From contig CAZYQI010000035.1 in the NCBI GenBank assembly GCA_964649745.1, positions 1-32,311 on the forward strand: DNA of 32,311 nucleotides. The letters run 5' to 3'. Of the stretch, positions 1 to 7,878 are shown one piece after another. This DNA comes from CAZEHS01 sp964649745. Its GTDB lineage: Bacteria > Bacillota > Clostridia > Peptostreptococcales > Acidaminobacteraceae. Positions within the stretch are counted from its first letter, which is position 1. The number at the start of each line of letters is the position of its first letter. The translations under genes and the position numbers were made by a program. The notes beneath the pieces are model-generated. The model was not told where the DNA came from and did no database searches. It saw nothing but the letters and a program-made list of their open reading frames with translations.

Positions 1-1
1 T

Positions 2-772
2 AATTTTATCAGAGCACCTCTGCTATTTGATATGGAAGAAAAAAAGGCACTCCTTCATGCTGCTGTTTTTGCAAAAGAAGCCGGATACCCTTTGAGTGAG
101 GCATTAGACACCGCGACATCAAAGTTGAAAAGGTATTCGAATCAGGAACAGGAAAATGCACTTAACCATCATTTAACCGGATTTGAAGTTATAAACCCCA
201 TGGTAAACCCTTCCGTCCAGCCGATGATGGAGGAATTGGAGCAGGCTGCAGCAAAGGAAGTCTCTGTAGAAATTGATTATCGCACAGGCCCTGAAGGGCA
301 ACCCAAGAAGCGGGTGATAGACCCCTATGGAATGGTTTACTGGAACAACAAATGGTATACGGTTGCATTTTGCCACCTAAGGAATGAGATGCGAAGCTTT
401 CGGGTAGATCGAATTTTACTGATCAAGTGTACGCCAATGAAATTTAAGCGACCCGAAGCTTTTTCGACCCGTGATTTCTTTATGAAAAACCTGTTACCTG
501 ATTTAGTGGGTAAGAAGGGCTTGATTTCTTTAATTATCCAAGGCAGGTCGGAGGCATTGGATGAACTATCTATGCACTGGTTTTTAGGACATCATTTGAA
601 AGAGCGAACATCTAATCAGGCCATCTTTCTATTTGAGGAAATAACAATTCATCGTTATGTTCCGTATTTTCTCCTGCCCTATGGTAAATCCATTCAAATA
701 ATTGAACCACAGAGTTTGAAAGAAAGACTGGCTGCCATTGCATCGGAGTTAATGGGGTATTATCAACTTTAA
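2..772 (+). CDS. WYL-domain transcriptional regulator, N-terminus outside window
   Basis: The reading frame is open back to base 2, so the gene starts upstream of the window; the ATG at 32 is internal. The visible part matches the C-terminal half of YafY-type regulators. It has a linker with a leucine-rich stretch, then a WYL-type core (a segment reading YGMVYWNNKWYTVAFC and an RSFRVDRI segment), then a C-terminal helical extension ending GYYQL. WYL domains bind ligands, often nucleic acids or nucleotides, and family members carry an N-terminal winged helix, which would lie upstream. It is probably a cytoplasmic DNA-binding regulator of a nearby operon, but the target is not visible. A strong terminator overlaps its stop codon, so it ends its transcript. 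Family call is firm; function is inferred. Confidence 0.85.
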   Translation, partial: NFIRAPLLFDMEEKKALLHAAVFAKEAGYPLSEALDTATSKLKRYSNQEQENALNHHLTGFEVINPMVNPSVQPMMEELEQAAAKEVSVEIDYRTGPEGQPKKRVIDPYGMVYWNNKWYTVAFCHLRNEMRSFRVDRILLIKCTPMKFKRPEAFSTRDFFMKNLLPDLVGKKGLISLIIQGRSEALDELSMHWFLGHHLKERTSNQAIFLFEEITIHRYVPYFLLPYGKSIQIIEPQSLKERLAAIASELMGYYQL

Positions 773-812
773 CAACTTCACTGACAGCAGATGTCAGTGA
801 AGTTGTTTTATA
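771..812 (+). terminator. Rho-independent terminator after WYL regulator
   Basis: A perfect 16-bp stem (AACAACTTCACTGACA at 771-786 pairing with 792-807) has a 5-nt loop and is followed by TTTATAAT. It starts inside the stop codon of the WYL gene. On the minus strand the stem is preceded by A-rich sequence, so it may work in both directions. Confidence 0.9.
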
Positions 813-879
813 ATGAGGATAGTCACGGAATACAGATGGTCGGTGTTCCTTGATGAATAGAATGGGGAGGAATTGAAAA

Positions 880-1506
880 ATGAATAATACCGTTTATCTT
901 TATGTGTTTGACACAATGTCAGACTGGGAAATAGGTTACTTAACTGCCGAACTGAACTCGGGAAGATATTTTAAAAAGGGACTTGCCCCATCAAAAATAG
1001 TGACGGTTGGAATTGAAAAGACCCCTGTAACAACAATGGGCGGGTTGAGAATACTGCCTGACATCAAACTGGATGAGTGCCGTATTGAAGGCACGGATGC
1101 ATTGATTTTACCGGGTGGAGATACTTGGACAGAAGCAATACACCAACCCATTTTAGCAATAGCGGAGAGGTGCTTAAAGGAAGGGGTATTGGTTGCGGCG
1201 ATTTGTGGTGCAACAATGGGGCTTGCTCAGGCAGGGCTGATGAATTCACATTGGCATACAAGCAATGATCTGGAGTATCTTAAAATGATCTGTCCCGCTT
1301 ACACGGGTGAAAAGTATTACAAAATGGAGTCGGCGGTAACGGATGGAAAATTGATCACTGCATCAGGAATAGCTCCTTTGGAATTTTCTGTACACGTCTT
1401 GAAATCCCTAGGTGTGTTTTCTTCAAAAACATTAGATGCTTGGTATAGCCTTAATAAGACTCAGGAATCCAAATATTTCTTTGAGTTGATGACGTCAATC
1501 CAATAG
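880..1506 (+). CDS. DJ-1/PfpI family protein (class I glutamine amidotransferase-like)
   Basis: This 208-residue protein has the DJ-1/PfpI fold signature. A nucleophile-elbow cysteine (C109) lies in AAICGAT, a conserved acidic residue (E17) follows the first strand, and a LILPGGD turn lies near residues 75-81. Family members include glyoxalase/deglycase, chaperone and protease-like proteins; closest in style are the Bacillus YoaZ/YdeA-type proteins. The substrate cannot be told from sequence. It is soluble with no signal peptide. The start at 880 is set by GGGGAGG about 10 bases upstream. It stands alone between a terminator at 771-812 and a gene-poor stretch. It is probably an oxidative or electrophile stress protein, but that is an inference from the family. 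Confidence 0.85.
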   Translation: MNNTVYLYVFDTMSDWEIGYLTAELNSGRYFKKGLAPSKIVTVGIEKTPVTTMGGLRILPDIKLDECRIEGTDALILPGGDTWTEAIHQPILAIAERCLKEGVLVAAICGATMGLAQAGLMNSHWHTSNDLEYLKMICPAYTGEKYYKMESAVTDGKLITASGIAPLEFSVHVLKSLGVFSSKTLDAWYSLNKTQESKYFFELMTSIQ

Positions 1507-1779
1507 ACAAATTAGCCTTGCCGCCAATGGCTTTGTTACAGCTTAGTATTCAGAAACATCCGGTGTAAACGAGCTTCAGCGAAACAGTTAAAAAATCAGA
1601 CTCTTTTTAGGGAAAGTCTTAACTTACATGATACAATGGTTAAGTGATATAATTGATAAACAACGCGCTGTTTGATGAACGTAAGTCCAGTTGTCAAAGC
1701 CGCGCGTTGTTTTTTTCATTTTTGAGCCGGCGGACTTGAAGAAAATGTTTCATAAGTTTGAAAGGAATGGTGAAAGGGT
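1507..1779. other. Gene-poor stretch with one hairpin
   Basis: I see no supported coding region here. A TATAAT lies at 1648-1653, but with no convincing -35 box. The only strong structure is the inverted repeat annotated at 1658-1717. If the TATAAT is used, that hairpin would form the 5' end of the transcript running into the small Tudor-like gene. Confidence 0.5.
1658..1717 (+). terminator. Long-loop hairpin followed by T7 tract
   Basis: AAACAACGCGC (1658-1668) pairs perfectly with 1702-1712 and runs into a T tract at 1710-1716. The 33-nt loop contains a second imperfect pairing (TTTGATGAAC against GTTGTCAAA). It looks like an intrinsic terminator. Because it lies about 155 nt after the DJ-1-like gene and 60 nt before the next start, it could instead be an attenuator. 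Confidence 0.55.
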
Positions 1780-1842
1780 ATGTACGAAATAAAGGATTCT
1801 CTTATCTGTGGCGGCAAAAATCAAACCAGGAAAACAGCATGA
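1780..1842 (+). CDS. Possible 20-codon upstream ORF (leader peptide)
   Basis: An ATG at 1780 follows a GAAAGG-like ribosome binding site and encodes 20 residues beginning MYEIKDSLICGG before TGA at 1840-1842. The stop lies 10 nt before the chosen ATG of the Tudor-like gene, in a different frame, which would allow translational coupling. It could also be the remnant of a frameshifted longer N-terminus of that gene. Evidence is limited to the start signal and spacing. Confidence 0.3.
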   Translation: MYEIKDSLICGGKNQTRKTA

Positions 1843-1852
1843 GGTGCTACTG

Positions 1853-2191
1853 ATGACACTGATGAATCAACGGATAAACCATGTACGGTTCGGAGAAGGA
1901 ACAATCGTTTCCCACGAGAATGACAAGATGACTGTGCAATTTTCTGCCAATGATGAGACAAAATGCTTCATCTATCCGGATGCATTTGAGAAGTTCTTAA
2001 CGCTTCACGATCCAGCTATGGAAAAGCGTGTTCGGAAAGAACTGGATAGCCGGCATGAACAGCTTGCTGCTCAAGAGGCTCTTAAGCAAAAGGAGCAGGA
2101 GGAATCGGTACAAAAAATCGCCCTGGAAAAACTAATGCTTGCGGCAGAGAAAAAGAAGGCGCCTAAGAAAAAGAAAACAGCTAACTTTTGA
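1853..2191 (+). CDS. Small Tudor/CarD-like beta-barrel protein with basic tail
   Basis: This is a 112-residue protein if started at the ATG at 1853, which has GAGGTG seven bases upstream; an in-frame GTG at 1808 lacks a comparable site. Residues 4-45 (INHVRFGEGTIVS, then a stretch ending VQFS) resemble the Tudor-like barrel at the C-terminus of PcrA/UvrD helicases, where HxxFGxGxV is typical. The second half is a charged, probably coiled-coil helix ending in a lysine-rich tail (KKKAPKKKKT). That composition suggests nucleic-acid or RNA polymerase contact, which is an inference. It converges on mutY with only six bases between stops and no evident terminator. I do not recognise a named family. 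Confidence 0.6.
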   Translation: MTLMNQRINHVRFGEGTIVSHENDKMTVQFSANDETKCFIYPDAFEKFLTLHDPAMEKRVRKELDSRHEQLAAQEALKQKEQEESVQKIALEKLMLAAEKKKAPKKKKTANF

Positions 2192-2197
2192 TAGCTG

Positions 2198-3256
2198 TCA
2201 TTCCAAGAACTTCATAACCTTCTTGAATGCCGTTGAAATCGCAAGCTTTGCGATTTCTTCTTTATTGAGCCACTTCATTTCGGCTTGCATGTTATTGGTT
2301 GCAGGAGCGCTATCCTTCACCACGGAGCTTATTTTGATTCCGTAGACCGTGATGTTCCAAGTTTTGTGAGAGAAGACATGCTTCACGGTACCTGCTGTGT
2401 GCATGTCTTCAATTGCGTATCCGAAATCCTTTTTAACGGTTTCCATAAGGATGTCACAGGCGGCGGCTTTTGTTGTTCCCTCTGCCAGGGGGAATCCCCA
2501 AAGCCCTGAAAGCAGACCCTCTTGGTTGCGGATCAGAAGATAATCGCTGCCGCGGCTGAGAATCCCTGCCGCGGCCTCCAGGGATTGGGATGCCGGTTTT
2601 TTCTTTTTTACAGGTAATTGAGTTTCAAGGCCCAGGGATTTGGCGGTGCATTCCTCCCGCAAAGGACACTGTGCGCATTTCGGATTCTGCGGGGTGCAAA
2701 TAAGGGCGCCCAGCTCCATCAAGCCCTGATTGAAATCCCCTGCATTTTCAGGGATGAGGTCCAACACCATTGACTCAATGAGCTTTCTTGTTTTGGGGTT
2801 CGCAATATCTTCATCCAGTGCAAAAAGTCTTGATATCACCCGCATGACATTGCCGTCCACCGCGGGAACCTTCTGATCATAGGCAATGCTTAGAACAGCT
2901 CCGGCAGTATAGGGGCCTATACCTGGAAGCCGGAGAGCGGCGGTATGATCTGAAGGAAAAACACCGTGGTGATGTTTAACCAGTTCCTGTGCGCATTTAA
3001 ACAGGTTTTTAGCCCGGGAATAGTAGCCCAGTCCCTCCCAGAGCTTGAACACCTGATCTTCATTACCCTCAGCCAGATGAAAGACCGTAGGGAACGTTTC
3101 CAAAAAACGATTATAGTAGGGCAGAACCGTATCTACCTGGGTTTGCTGCAGCATGATTTCAGAGACCCATATTCGATAGGGGTCTTTGTTTTCCCTAAAG
3201 GGCAGTATTCGTTGATGAGCGATGAACCAGGCGGTGAGTTTTTCAGGTACGGACAT
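2198..3256 (-). CDS. mutY: A/G-specific adenine DNA glycosylase MutY
   Basis: This 352-residue enzyme removes adenine mispaired with 8-oxoguanine and starts base excision repair. In order it has the N-terminal six-helix domain with catalytic Glu33 in SEIMLQQT, the helix-hairpin-helix LPGIGPYTAGA (110-120), the catalytic Asp134 in VDGNVMRV, and the iron-sulfur loop with C187, C194, C197 and C203 (C-x6-C-x2-C-x5-C). The C-terminal NUDIX-like domain that recognises 8-oxoguanine begins near residue 225. The start ATG has AAGGAG eight bases upstream. All key residues are present and the length is normal. It is divergent from the ProX-type gene, sharing a 172-nt intergenic region. Confidence 0.97.
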   Translation of the reverse strand: MSVPEKLTAWFIAHQRILPFRENKDPYRIWVSEIMLQQTQVDTVLPYYNRFLETFPTVFHLAEGNEDQVFKLWEGLGYYSRAKNLFKCAQELVKHHHGVFPSDHTAALRLPGIGPYTAGAVLSIAYDQKVPAVDGNVMRVISRLFALDEDIANPKTRKLIESMVLDLIPENAGDFNQGLMELGALICTPQNPKCAQCPLREECTAKSLGLETQLPVKKKKPASQSLEAAAGILSRGSDYLLIRNQEGLLSGLWGFPLAEGTTKAAACDILMETVKKDFGYAIEDMHTAGTVKHVFSHKTWNITVYGIKISSVVKDSAPATNNMQAEMKWLNKEEIAKLAISTAFKKVMKFLE

Positions 3257-3428
3257 AGGGGCTCCTTCGATGTAAACTATGCGTATCTTAAGTAGTATGG
3301 AACTGATGGTAAGGAAAGTCTACGACGGACAGGGGTTCGTAGCAAAGTGCGATCCGGATGCATATATATTCGGATTATCTGATACTATAGTAGTGAAGGT
3401 ATATATAAATGCGAGGGGGGAGAGGGTA

Positions 3429-3968
3429 ATGCTGAACATCAGCGAAATCAGCACCGGAGCGCCCGGTGATGTTAGGTCGTCCATCGAGATGGAGGTTTAC
3501 GGAGTACTGGGGACCCTTAAGATTCCATATGAACGGGTTGACCACGAGGCAGCCGGGTCCATGGAAGACTGCGTTGAAATCGAGAGAATCCTGAATGTTG
3601 AGATCAGCAAGAACATCTTCCTTTGCAATCGCCAGAAAACGGATTTCTATCTGCTGGTGATGCCTGCCAGCAAGCCATTTGTAACAAAGGATTTCTCTGA
3701 AAGGATGGGGTGTGCCAGGGTATCCTTCGCCCCGGCAGAGAAGATGGAAGAGCTTCTGGGGGTGACACCGGGGTCGGCTACGATCATGGCGCTTATCAAC
3801 GATAAAGAGCAAGCTGTCCAATTGATCATCGATAAGGAAGTGGCGGATTCTCCGTGGTTCGGCTGCAACCCGGGAAACAACACCAGCCACATCAAATTCA
3901 GCATGCAGCATTTACTGAACGACTTTATTCCCTATACCAAGCATCAGGCGAAGATTATCATGTTGTAG
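3429..3968 (+). CDS. ProX/PrdX-type aminoacyl-tRNA(Pro) deacylase (YbaK domain)
   Basis: This 179-residue YbaK/ProRS-INS-like protein hydrolyses mischarged tRNA(Pro) (typically Ala-tRNA(Pro)) in trans. Visible family marks are LKIPYERVDHE near the N-terminus, the SKNIFLCN strand, LLGVTPGSATIMALIND in the middle and FGCNPGNNTSHI near the end, which is the YbaK substrate pocket. The open frame extends upstream to 3279, but the ATG at 3429 is chosen because of the very strong GAGGGGGGAGAGG just before it and because the family begins at this point. PrdX of clostridial proline-reductase clusters has the same fold, but no prd genes are visible here. It is followed at 48 nt by uvsE on the same strand, so the two may be co-transcribed. 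Confidence 0.88.
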   Translation: MLNISEISTGAPGDVRSSIEMEVYGVLGTLKIPYERVDHEAAGSMEDCVEIERILNVEISKNIFLCNRQKTDFYLLVMPASKPFVTKDFSERMGCARVSFAPAEKMEELLGVTPGSATIMALINDKEQAVQLIIDKEVADSPWFGCNPGNNTSHIKFSMQHLLNDFIPYTKHQAKIIML

Positions 3969-4015
3969 AAAGAATCCCTGTGCTCAAATGCCTGTTAATA
4001 ATGGAGAGGTTAACC

Positions 4016-5272
4016 ATGAGAATCGGCTATGCGTGTCTGACCATAGGGGTTCAAAACGCCCGGCAGAAGACCTGCACCATGAAATACGCCGAGGAGGAGC
4101 GACTGGCAGAGCTGATCCATCATAACCTCAATGCGCTGGAAACCATCATTGATTATAATATTGCCAATAATATTCGGCTTTTCAGGATCAGCTCGGATTT
4201 GATCCCCTTTGGTTCAAGTCCGGTCAACACCCTCCATTGGTGGGAGCTTTTTAAAGAACGGTTCCAAACCATCGGGATGAAAATAAGAGACAGCGGCATG
4301 CGGGTTTCTATGCACCCGGGGCAGTACACGGTCCTGAACTCCCCGGATGAAGATGTGGTCCACCGGGCAGTGTGGGACCTGGAATACCACGCTCAGGTGC
4401 TGAACAGCCTGAAGGTGGATACAGAGCATAAGATCATCCTCCATGTGGGGGGGGTGTATGGGGATAAGGCGCAGGGGATGGAAAGGTTCGGAGCCCGTTA
4501 TCAAAGGCTGAGCCAGAGAGTGAAGGATCGGCTTGTCATCGAAAATGACGACAAATCCTATACAATCGCCGAGGTCCTGGAAATAAGCGAGAAGCAACAA
4601 ATCCCAGTTGTTTTCGACAACCTCCATCACCGGATCAATCCCTGTGGAATTCCCGGTACCGATGTGGATTGGATTAATCGGTGTGCAAAGACTTGGAAGA
4701 TGAAGGATGGGCCGCAGAAAATCCATTATTCTCAGCAGGACCCGCAAAAGAAACCGGGAGCCCATTCCACCACGGTTAGAATTCACGAGTTCATGGATTT
4801 TTATCATGGGCTGGGACGTCGAGACCTTGATATCATGCTAGAGGTTAAGGATAAGAATCTCTCTGCTGTAAAATGCATCCTCTGCACCACTACGGGAAAA
4901 ACAACAAAAGTCGTGGAACAGGAGTGGAGCCGTTACAAATACAAGGTGCTGGAGAATTCACACGAAGGTTATAATCGTATCCGCCAACTGCTGCGAGATA
5001 AGGTCACGGCCGATCCGGTTTCCTTCTATACCCAGGTGGAGGATGCTCTTCAGCAGGAAACCACTCCTGGGGGCTCGGTTAATGCAGCGCTTCATGTATG
5101 GGGTTACTTTAAAAACCTGGCTACCGAAAAGGAAAGAGCAGCGTTCTTAAGGGATATGGAAGCCTTCAAGCAAGGGAAAAAGCCGTTGTCTGTCCTTAAA
5201 AACGCTCTTTGGAAGCTGGCTGTGAAATACCAACAGCCATATATCCTGGATTCCTATTATTTTATTTTGTAG
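4016..5272 (+). CDS. uvsE: UV damage endonuclease UvsE with C-terminal DUF1722 domain
   Basis: This 418-residue protein nicks DNA 5' of UV photoproducts using a TIM-barrel metal site. Metal-ligand candidates are H100 (MHPGQY), H143 (LHVGG), E176 (IENDD), D201 and H204 (FDNLHH), H237 and E276 (LEVKDK). The catalytic part ends near residue 285. Residues about 300-415 form a second domain matching DUF1722 (YbgA): an EWSRYKYKVL start, HVWGYFKNL at 360-368, then FKQGKKPLSVLK and a final PYILDSYYF. In E. coli ybgA sits beside the photolyase gene, so fusion to another UV-repair enzyme is suggestive. The start at 4016 follows GGAGAGG; the open frame before it overlaps the upstream gene and is not used. 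It ends in a bidirectional terminator. Confidence 0.93.
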   Translation: MRIGYACLTIGVQNARQKTCTMKYAEEERLAELIHHNLNALETIIDYNIANNIRLFRISSDLIPFGSSPVNTLHWWELFKERFQTIGMKIRDSGMRVSMHPGQYTVLNSPDEDVVHRAVWDLEYHAQVLNSLKVDTEHKIILHVGGVYGDKAQGMERFGARYQRLSQRVKDRLVIENDDKSYTIAEVLEISEKQQIPVVFDNLHHRINPCGIPGTDVDWINRCAKTWKMKDGPQKIHYSQQDPQKKPGAHSTTVRIHEFMDFYHGLGRRDLDIMLEVKDKNLSAVKCILCTTTGKTTKVVEQEWSRYKYKVLENSHEGYNRIRQLLRDKVTADPVSFYTQVEDALQQETTPGGSVNAALHVWGYFKNLATEKERAAFLRDMEAFKQGKKPLSVLKNALWKLAVKYQQPYILDSYYFIL

Positions 5273-5284
5273 ATTGCAAAAATC

Positions 5285-5330
5285 AAAGCCCTGAATTTTC
5301 AGCAATCATACTGAAGATTTCGGGCTTTTT
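5285..5330. terminator. Bidirectional terminator between uvsE and mazF
   Basis: AAAGCCC(T)GAA at 5285-5295 pairs with TTCGGGCTTT at 5319-5328. An inner TTCAG/CTGAA pair extends the hairpin. T5 follows on the plus strand and A-rich sequence precedes it, so it can serve both convergent genes. Confidence 0.85.
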
Positions 5331-5334
5331 CGCA

Positions 5335-5658
5335 TCATTCCACCAGCATTTCCTTTAGGATGCGTTTAACGGATACAATGGTTTCTGAATCTAGCTGACC
5401 GGCTTTTTTAAAAAGGAGGCTCTTATCAACACAGCGAATCTGGTCCAGTACAATCCAGCCGATTCGGCCATCCAACGTGCCAGACACCCGTGAGGGATAG
5501 GGCTTGGAAGTGGACGTCATAGGAGCAATTAAAAGTGTTCGGATATGAAGATTCATTTCATCCGGACTGATTACAACACAGGGACGGATTTTTCGGATTT
5601 CTGAACCGATGGTGGGCTCCAGGTTGATCCACCATATTTCGTACTGTCGGATTACCAT
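5335..5658 (-). CDS. mazF: MazF/PemK-family mRNA interferase toxin
   Basis: This 107-residue toxin cleaves RNA at short specific sites when free of its antitoxin. Family marks are the N-terminal IRQYEIWWINLEP, the RPCVVISPDEMN strand with the catalytic-loop arginine, a LLIAPMTSTSKPYPSRV segment, and VLDQIRCVDKSLL. The length is normal for MazF. Its ATG overlaps the last codon and stop of the antitoxin by 7 nt, giving translational coupling from the shared promoter at 5931-5959. No catalytic residue appears missing. The recognised RNA sequence cannot be predicted. Confidence 0.95.
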   Translation of the reverse strand: MVIRQYEIWWINLEPTIGSEIRKIRPCVVISPDEMNLHIRTLLIAPMTSTSKPYPSRVSGTLDGRIGWIVLDQIRCVDKSLLFKKAGQLDSETIVSVKRILKEMLVE

Positions 5659-5897
5659 GTCCAGTCCTCAGACTCTTCATCAATAAGGTCATCAAGGTAA
5701 AGCGTATCCTCATCCGCTACATGCATGGCAATGAACGCCTCATTCCAGCCTTCTCGTGGAGCGGATATCGGCGTGATGATAAGCTTGCCTTCGGCCACTT
5801 CGATATCAACTTCATTCTCAATGCGGCAAGCCTTCAGTAAGGCTACGGGGATACGGATGCCTTTTGAATTTCCTATTCGTATCACCTGAGCATGCAT
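5652..5897 (-). CDS. mazE: MazE-type antitoxin (AbrB/SpoVT fold)
   Basis: This 81-residue antitoxin has an N-terminal swapped-hairpin DNA-binding domain (HAQVIRIGNSKGIRIPVALL, residues 2-21) and an acidic C-terminal tail (DLIDEESEDW) that would thread along MazF to block it. The start is the ATG at 5897, which has GGAGG at the right distance; an in-frame TTG four codons upstream lies inside that ribosome binding site and is rejected. It is the first gene of the mazEF operon. MazE proteins usually repress their own promoter, and the palindrome at 5909-5922 just upstream is a likely site. Confidence 0.93.
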   Translation of the reverse strand: MHAQVIRIGNSKGIRIPVALLKACRIENEVDIEVAEGKLIITPISAPREGWNEAFIAMHVADEDTLYLDDLIDEESEDWTW

Positions 5898-5908
5898 AGG
5901 TACCTCCA

Positions 5909-5959
5909 AAAGTAATTACTTTGTAGCTATATTTTATTACTCCTTTAAGATAGCGTCAA
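5909..5959 (-). promoter_or_regulatory. mazEF promoter and palindromic operator
   Basis: Reading the minus strand, TTGACG (5954-5959) is followed by a 17-bp spacer and TAAAAT (5931-5936), a near-consensus sigma-A promoter. Transcription would start near 5923-5925. The perfect 14-bp palindrome AAAGTAATTACTTT (5909-5922) sits at the predicted start and directly before the ribosome binding site. That is a good position for autorepression by the MazE-MazF complex. Confidence 0.75.
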
Positions 5960-6097
5960 TACGGTTCTCAGAATATATTAATTTGCCAAAATTATGGCAG
6001 GAATATGCCGGGGATATATAGAATGAATACGTATAATCCAAATGAAAAGCGCTGATGATGCATTCTTATAGGAAGTGAAAATGAGAGGAAGAGTACA

Positions 6098-7060
6098 ATG
6101 ACAGTTTTACCGTTTGCATGTTTGGGGTTTGGTGCTTTTCTTGGACTTAATAAAATAACAGAGAATATGCTGAAGGCAATTGATGTTATCATCACGATCA
6201 CCTTAATGGCGTTGATGCTGACGATAGGAATGAACATAGGTGTGAACAGTGCCATCATGCTGAAGCTCCCTGTGATTGGATTCAACTGTCTGGTGATAGC
6301 CCTGTCGGCGATACTGTTCAGCATTCTATTTACGTTGTTTGCTGAAAAAACAGTTCTTCCACTGGACGAAATCTATCGCAGTCTTAAATCGGCCCATGTG
6401 AACCTCAGCGATGAAGTGGATATTCAACCGGGGAAAGAGGAAAACAAAAGCTCTCCACTGGTTATTATCATGCCCCTCAGCATAATTGCCGGTGTGCTTC
6501 TGGGATACCATGCAATACCCCAAGACAAGGTGTTTGTGTTAGGGTACCTTCTCACCGCATCCTTGGTGGTGCTTTATATTGGGGTTGGCATCAGCCTAGG
6601 AAGCAACAGAAAGGTGTTCCGTTATATAAGAATCCTTGGTGGGCGCGTTCTATTTCTCTCCCTGGCTATTTTATTCGGCAGCATAGTGGGCGGGTTATTT
6701 GCAGGATATATGCTGAACCTGCCGCTTGAGGTGTCGGTTCTTTCATCCGGCGGAATGAGCTACTACAGCTTAACCGGAGCCTATATGACCGAAATGTACG
6801 GCATTGAGGTGGGAACCTATGGGTTCGTTGTGAATGTCATGCGGGAGTTTTTCACTGTCCTGCTGCTTCCACTTCTGATTCGCATCAGCAAGGGCAGTCC
6901 TATCGCAGGAGGCGCGTCTGGGAATATGGATACCATGCTGATGCCTATCACTAAGTTCGTTGGCCCGGAGCTGGGCTTATTAACGTTGGTTACAGGAACC
7001 ATACTTACGTTCACGGTTCCTTTCATTCTTCCCTTGTTGTCCTTCATTCTGGGACATTAA
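6098..7060 (+). CDS. lysO: LysO-family lysine exporter (DUF340)
   Basis: This 320-residue inner membrane protein has about eight to ten hydrophobic segments. A polar cytoplasmic insert at about residues 88-122 separates a short N-terminal half from the main DUF340 region. The C-terminal half carries the family signature: VLSSGGMSYYSLTGAYMTEMYG, then VVNVMREFFTVLLLPLL, then GASGNMDTMLMPITKFVG. E. coli LysO (YbjE) exports L-lysine and toxic analogues; the same role is inferred. The start at 6098 has GAGAGGAA upstream. It diverges from mazEF. I looked for a lysine riboswitch in the 140-nt leader and saw none. It is followed at 34 nt by a membrane protein gene. Confidence 0.88.
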   Translation: MTVLPFACLGFGAFLGLNKITENMLKAIDVIITITLMALMLTIGMNIGVNSAIMLKLPVIGFNCLVIALSAILFSILFTLFAEKTVLPLDEIYRSLKSAHVNLSDEVDIQPGKEENKSSPLVIIMPLSIIAGVLLGYHAIPQDKVFVLGYLLTASLVVLYIGVGISLGSNRKVFRYIRILGGRVLFLSLAILFGSIVGGLFAGYMLNLPLEVSVLSSGGMSYYSLTGAYMTEMYGIEVGTYGFVVNVMREFFTVLLLPLLIRISKGSPIAGGASGNMDTMLMPITKFVGPELGLLTLVTGTILTFTVPFILPLLSFILGH

Positions 7061-7094
7061 AGACGATGGCGCTAAAGTGGGTGCGAGGAGCATT

Positions 7095-7820
7095 ATGAAA
7101 AGGACGCGGTCAAAAGGGTTTATAAATATGATGTTAGTCATTCTATTTCTACTGATTACCACGGTATGGACCTGGGCCAACTCGGCACAGCCCCCCTCCA
7201 TCCTGATCATTGTCCCCAATGCCCCGGCGGATATGATGGTATCTCTTAAGGCTGGCGATGCGGTATCAGAGGGCCGCCGAACCGACAAGGTGCTGGAAAC
7301 CTATTTCACCTTTTATCGATACGAACTGCGAGAGGCGCCCCAATACACCCTGGTGGTACAAAATGGGGAAAGCCGTTATGAACTGCCGATTGAAGGCCCC
7401 CTGGATACATACAACAACATTTTCACCCTGGACGCCCGCACCAAGAGTCTTACGGAAGGGAAGCTGCCCCTGCGGGATATGAGTCTGGCTGCTTTACGGT
7501 TGGTGCTTACCCTGGTGCTGGAAGGCGCTGTCTTCTGGATTATGGGGTTCCGCAGCCGCAGATCCTGGATGGCGTTCCTGATTATCAATCTTATTACCCA
7601 AGGGGCCTTGAACCTGTGGCTTAGTGACATGCTGCCCCTGCAGTCCTACGCGCTTTTCGTGCTGATCTTTGGGGAATTCTTTGTATTTGCGGCCGAAGGG
7701 ATTGCTTTTGGCCTAACCCTTAAGGAGCATCGAACCGGCAGAGTGGTGGGGACGGTGATATTGGCCAATATTCTAAGCCTTTTTGCGGGTGGTGTGCTGA
7801 TTACCTGGCTTCCGCTGTGA
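7095..7820 (+). CDS. Unknown membrane protein with extracytoplasmic N-terminal domain
   Basis: This is a 241-residue protein from the ATG at 7095, preceded by GAGGAG; an in-frame GTG at 7077 is less likely. A signal-anchor or signal peptide spans about residues 10-29 (ending WANSA). It is followed by an extracytoplasmic domain of about 100 residues with a beta-strand-like pattern, then four hydrophobic helices from about residue 130 to the end (LVLTLVLEGAVFWIM, FLIINLITQGALNLWL, ALFVLIFGEFFVFAAEGIAF, VILANILSLFAGGVLI). I do not recognise a family. It probably shares a transcript with lysO and the downstream acetyltransferase, but a common function is not evident. Confidence 0.75.
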   Translation: MKRTRSKGFINMMLVILFLLITTVWTWANSAQPPSILIIVPNAPADMMVSLKAGDAVSEGRRTDKVLETYFTFYRYELREAPQYTLVVQNGESRYELPIEGPLDTYNNIFTLDARTKSLTEGKLPLRDMSLAALRLVLTLVLEGAVFWIMGFRSRRSWMAFLIINLITQGALNLWLSDMLPLQSYALFVLIFGEFFVFAAEGIAFGLTLKEHRTGRVVGTVILANILSLFAGGVLITWLPL

Positions 7821-7878
7821 CAGATGTACATCCATAAAGACGGTCCCATAACCCTAACAAACCCTCAAGGAGTCCAAT

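Noticed and set aside
3375..3911. A 178-codon minus-strand open frame
   Set aside because: It is antisense to the ProX-type gene, whose motifs are clear; the minus-strand translation has no recognisable domain.
4214..4807. A 197-codon minus-strand open frame
   Set aside because: It is antisense to the conserved UvsE catalytic core and shows no family features.
5960..6097. Lysine riboswitch before the lysO gene
   Set aside because: The leader is only about 140 nt at most and lacks the multi-helix junction and conserved blocks of the L-box; only a small TGCCA/TGGCA repeat is present.
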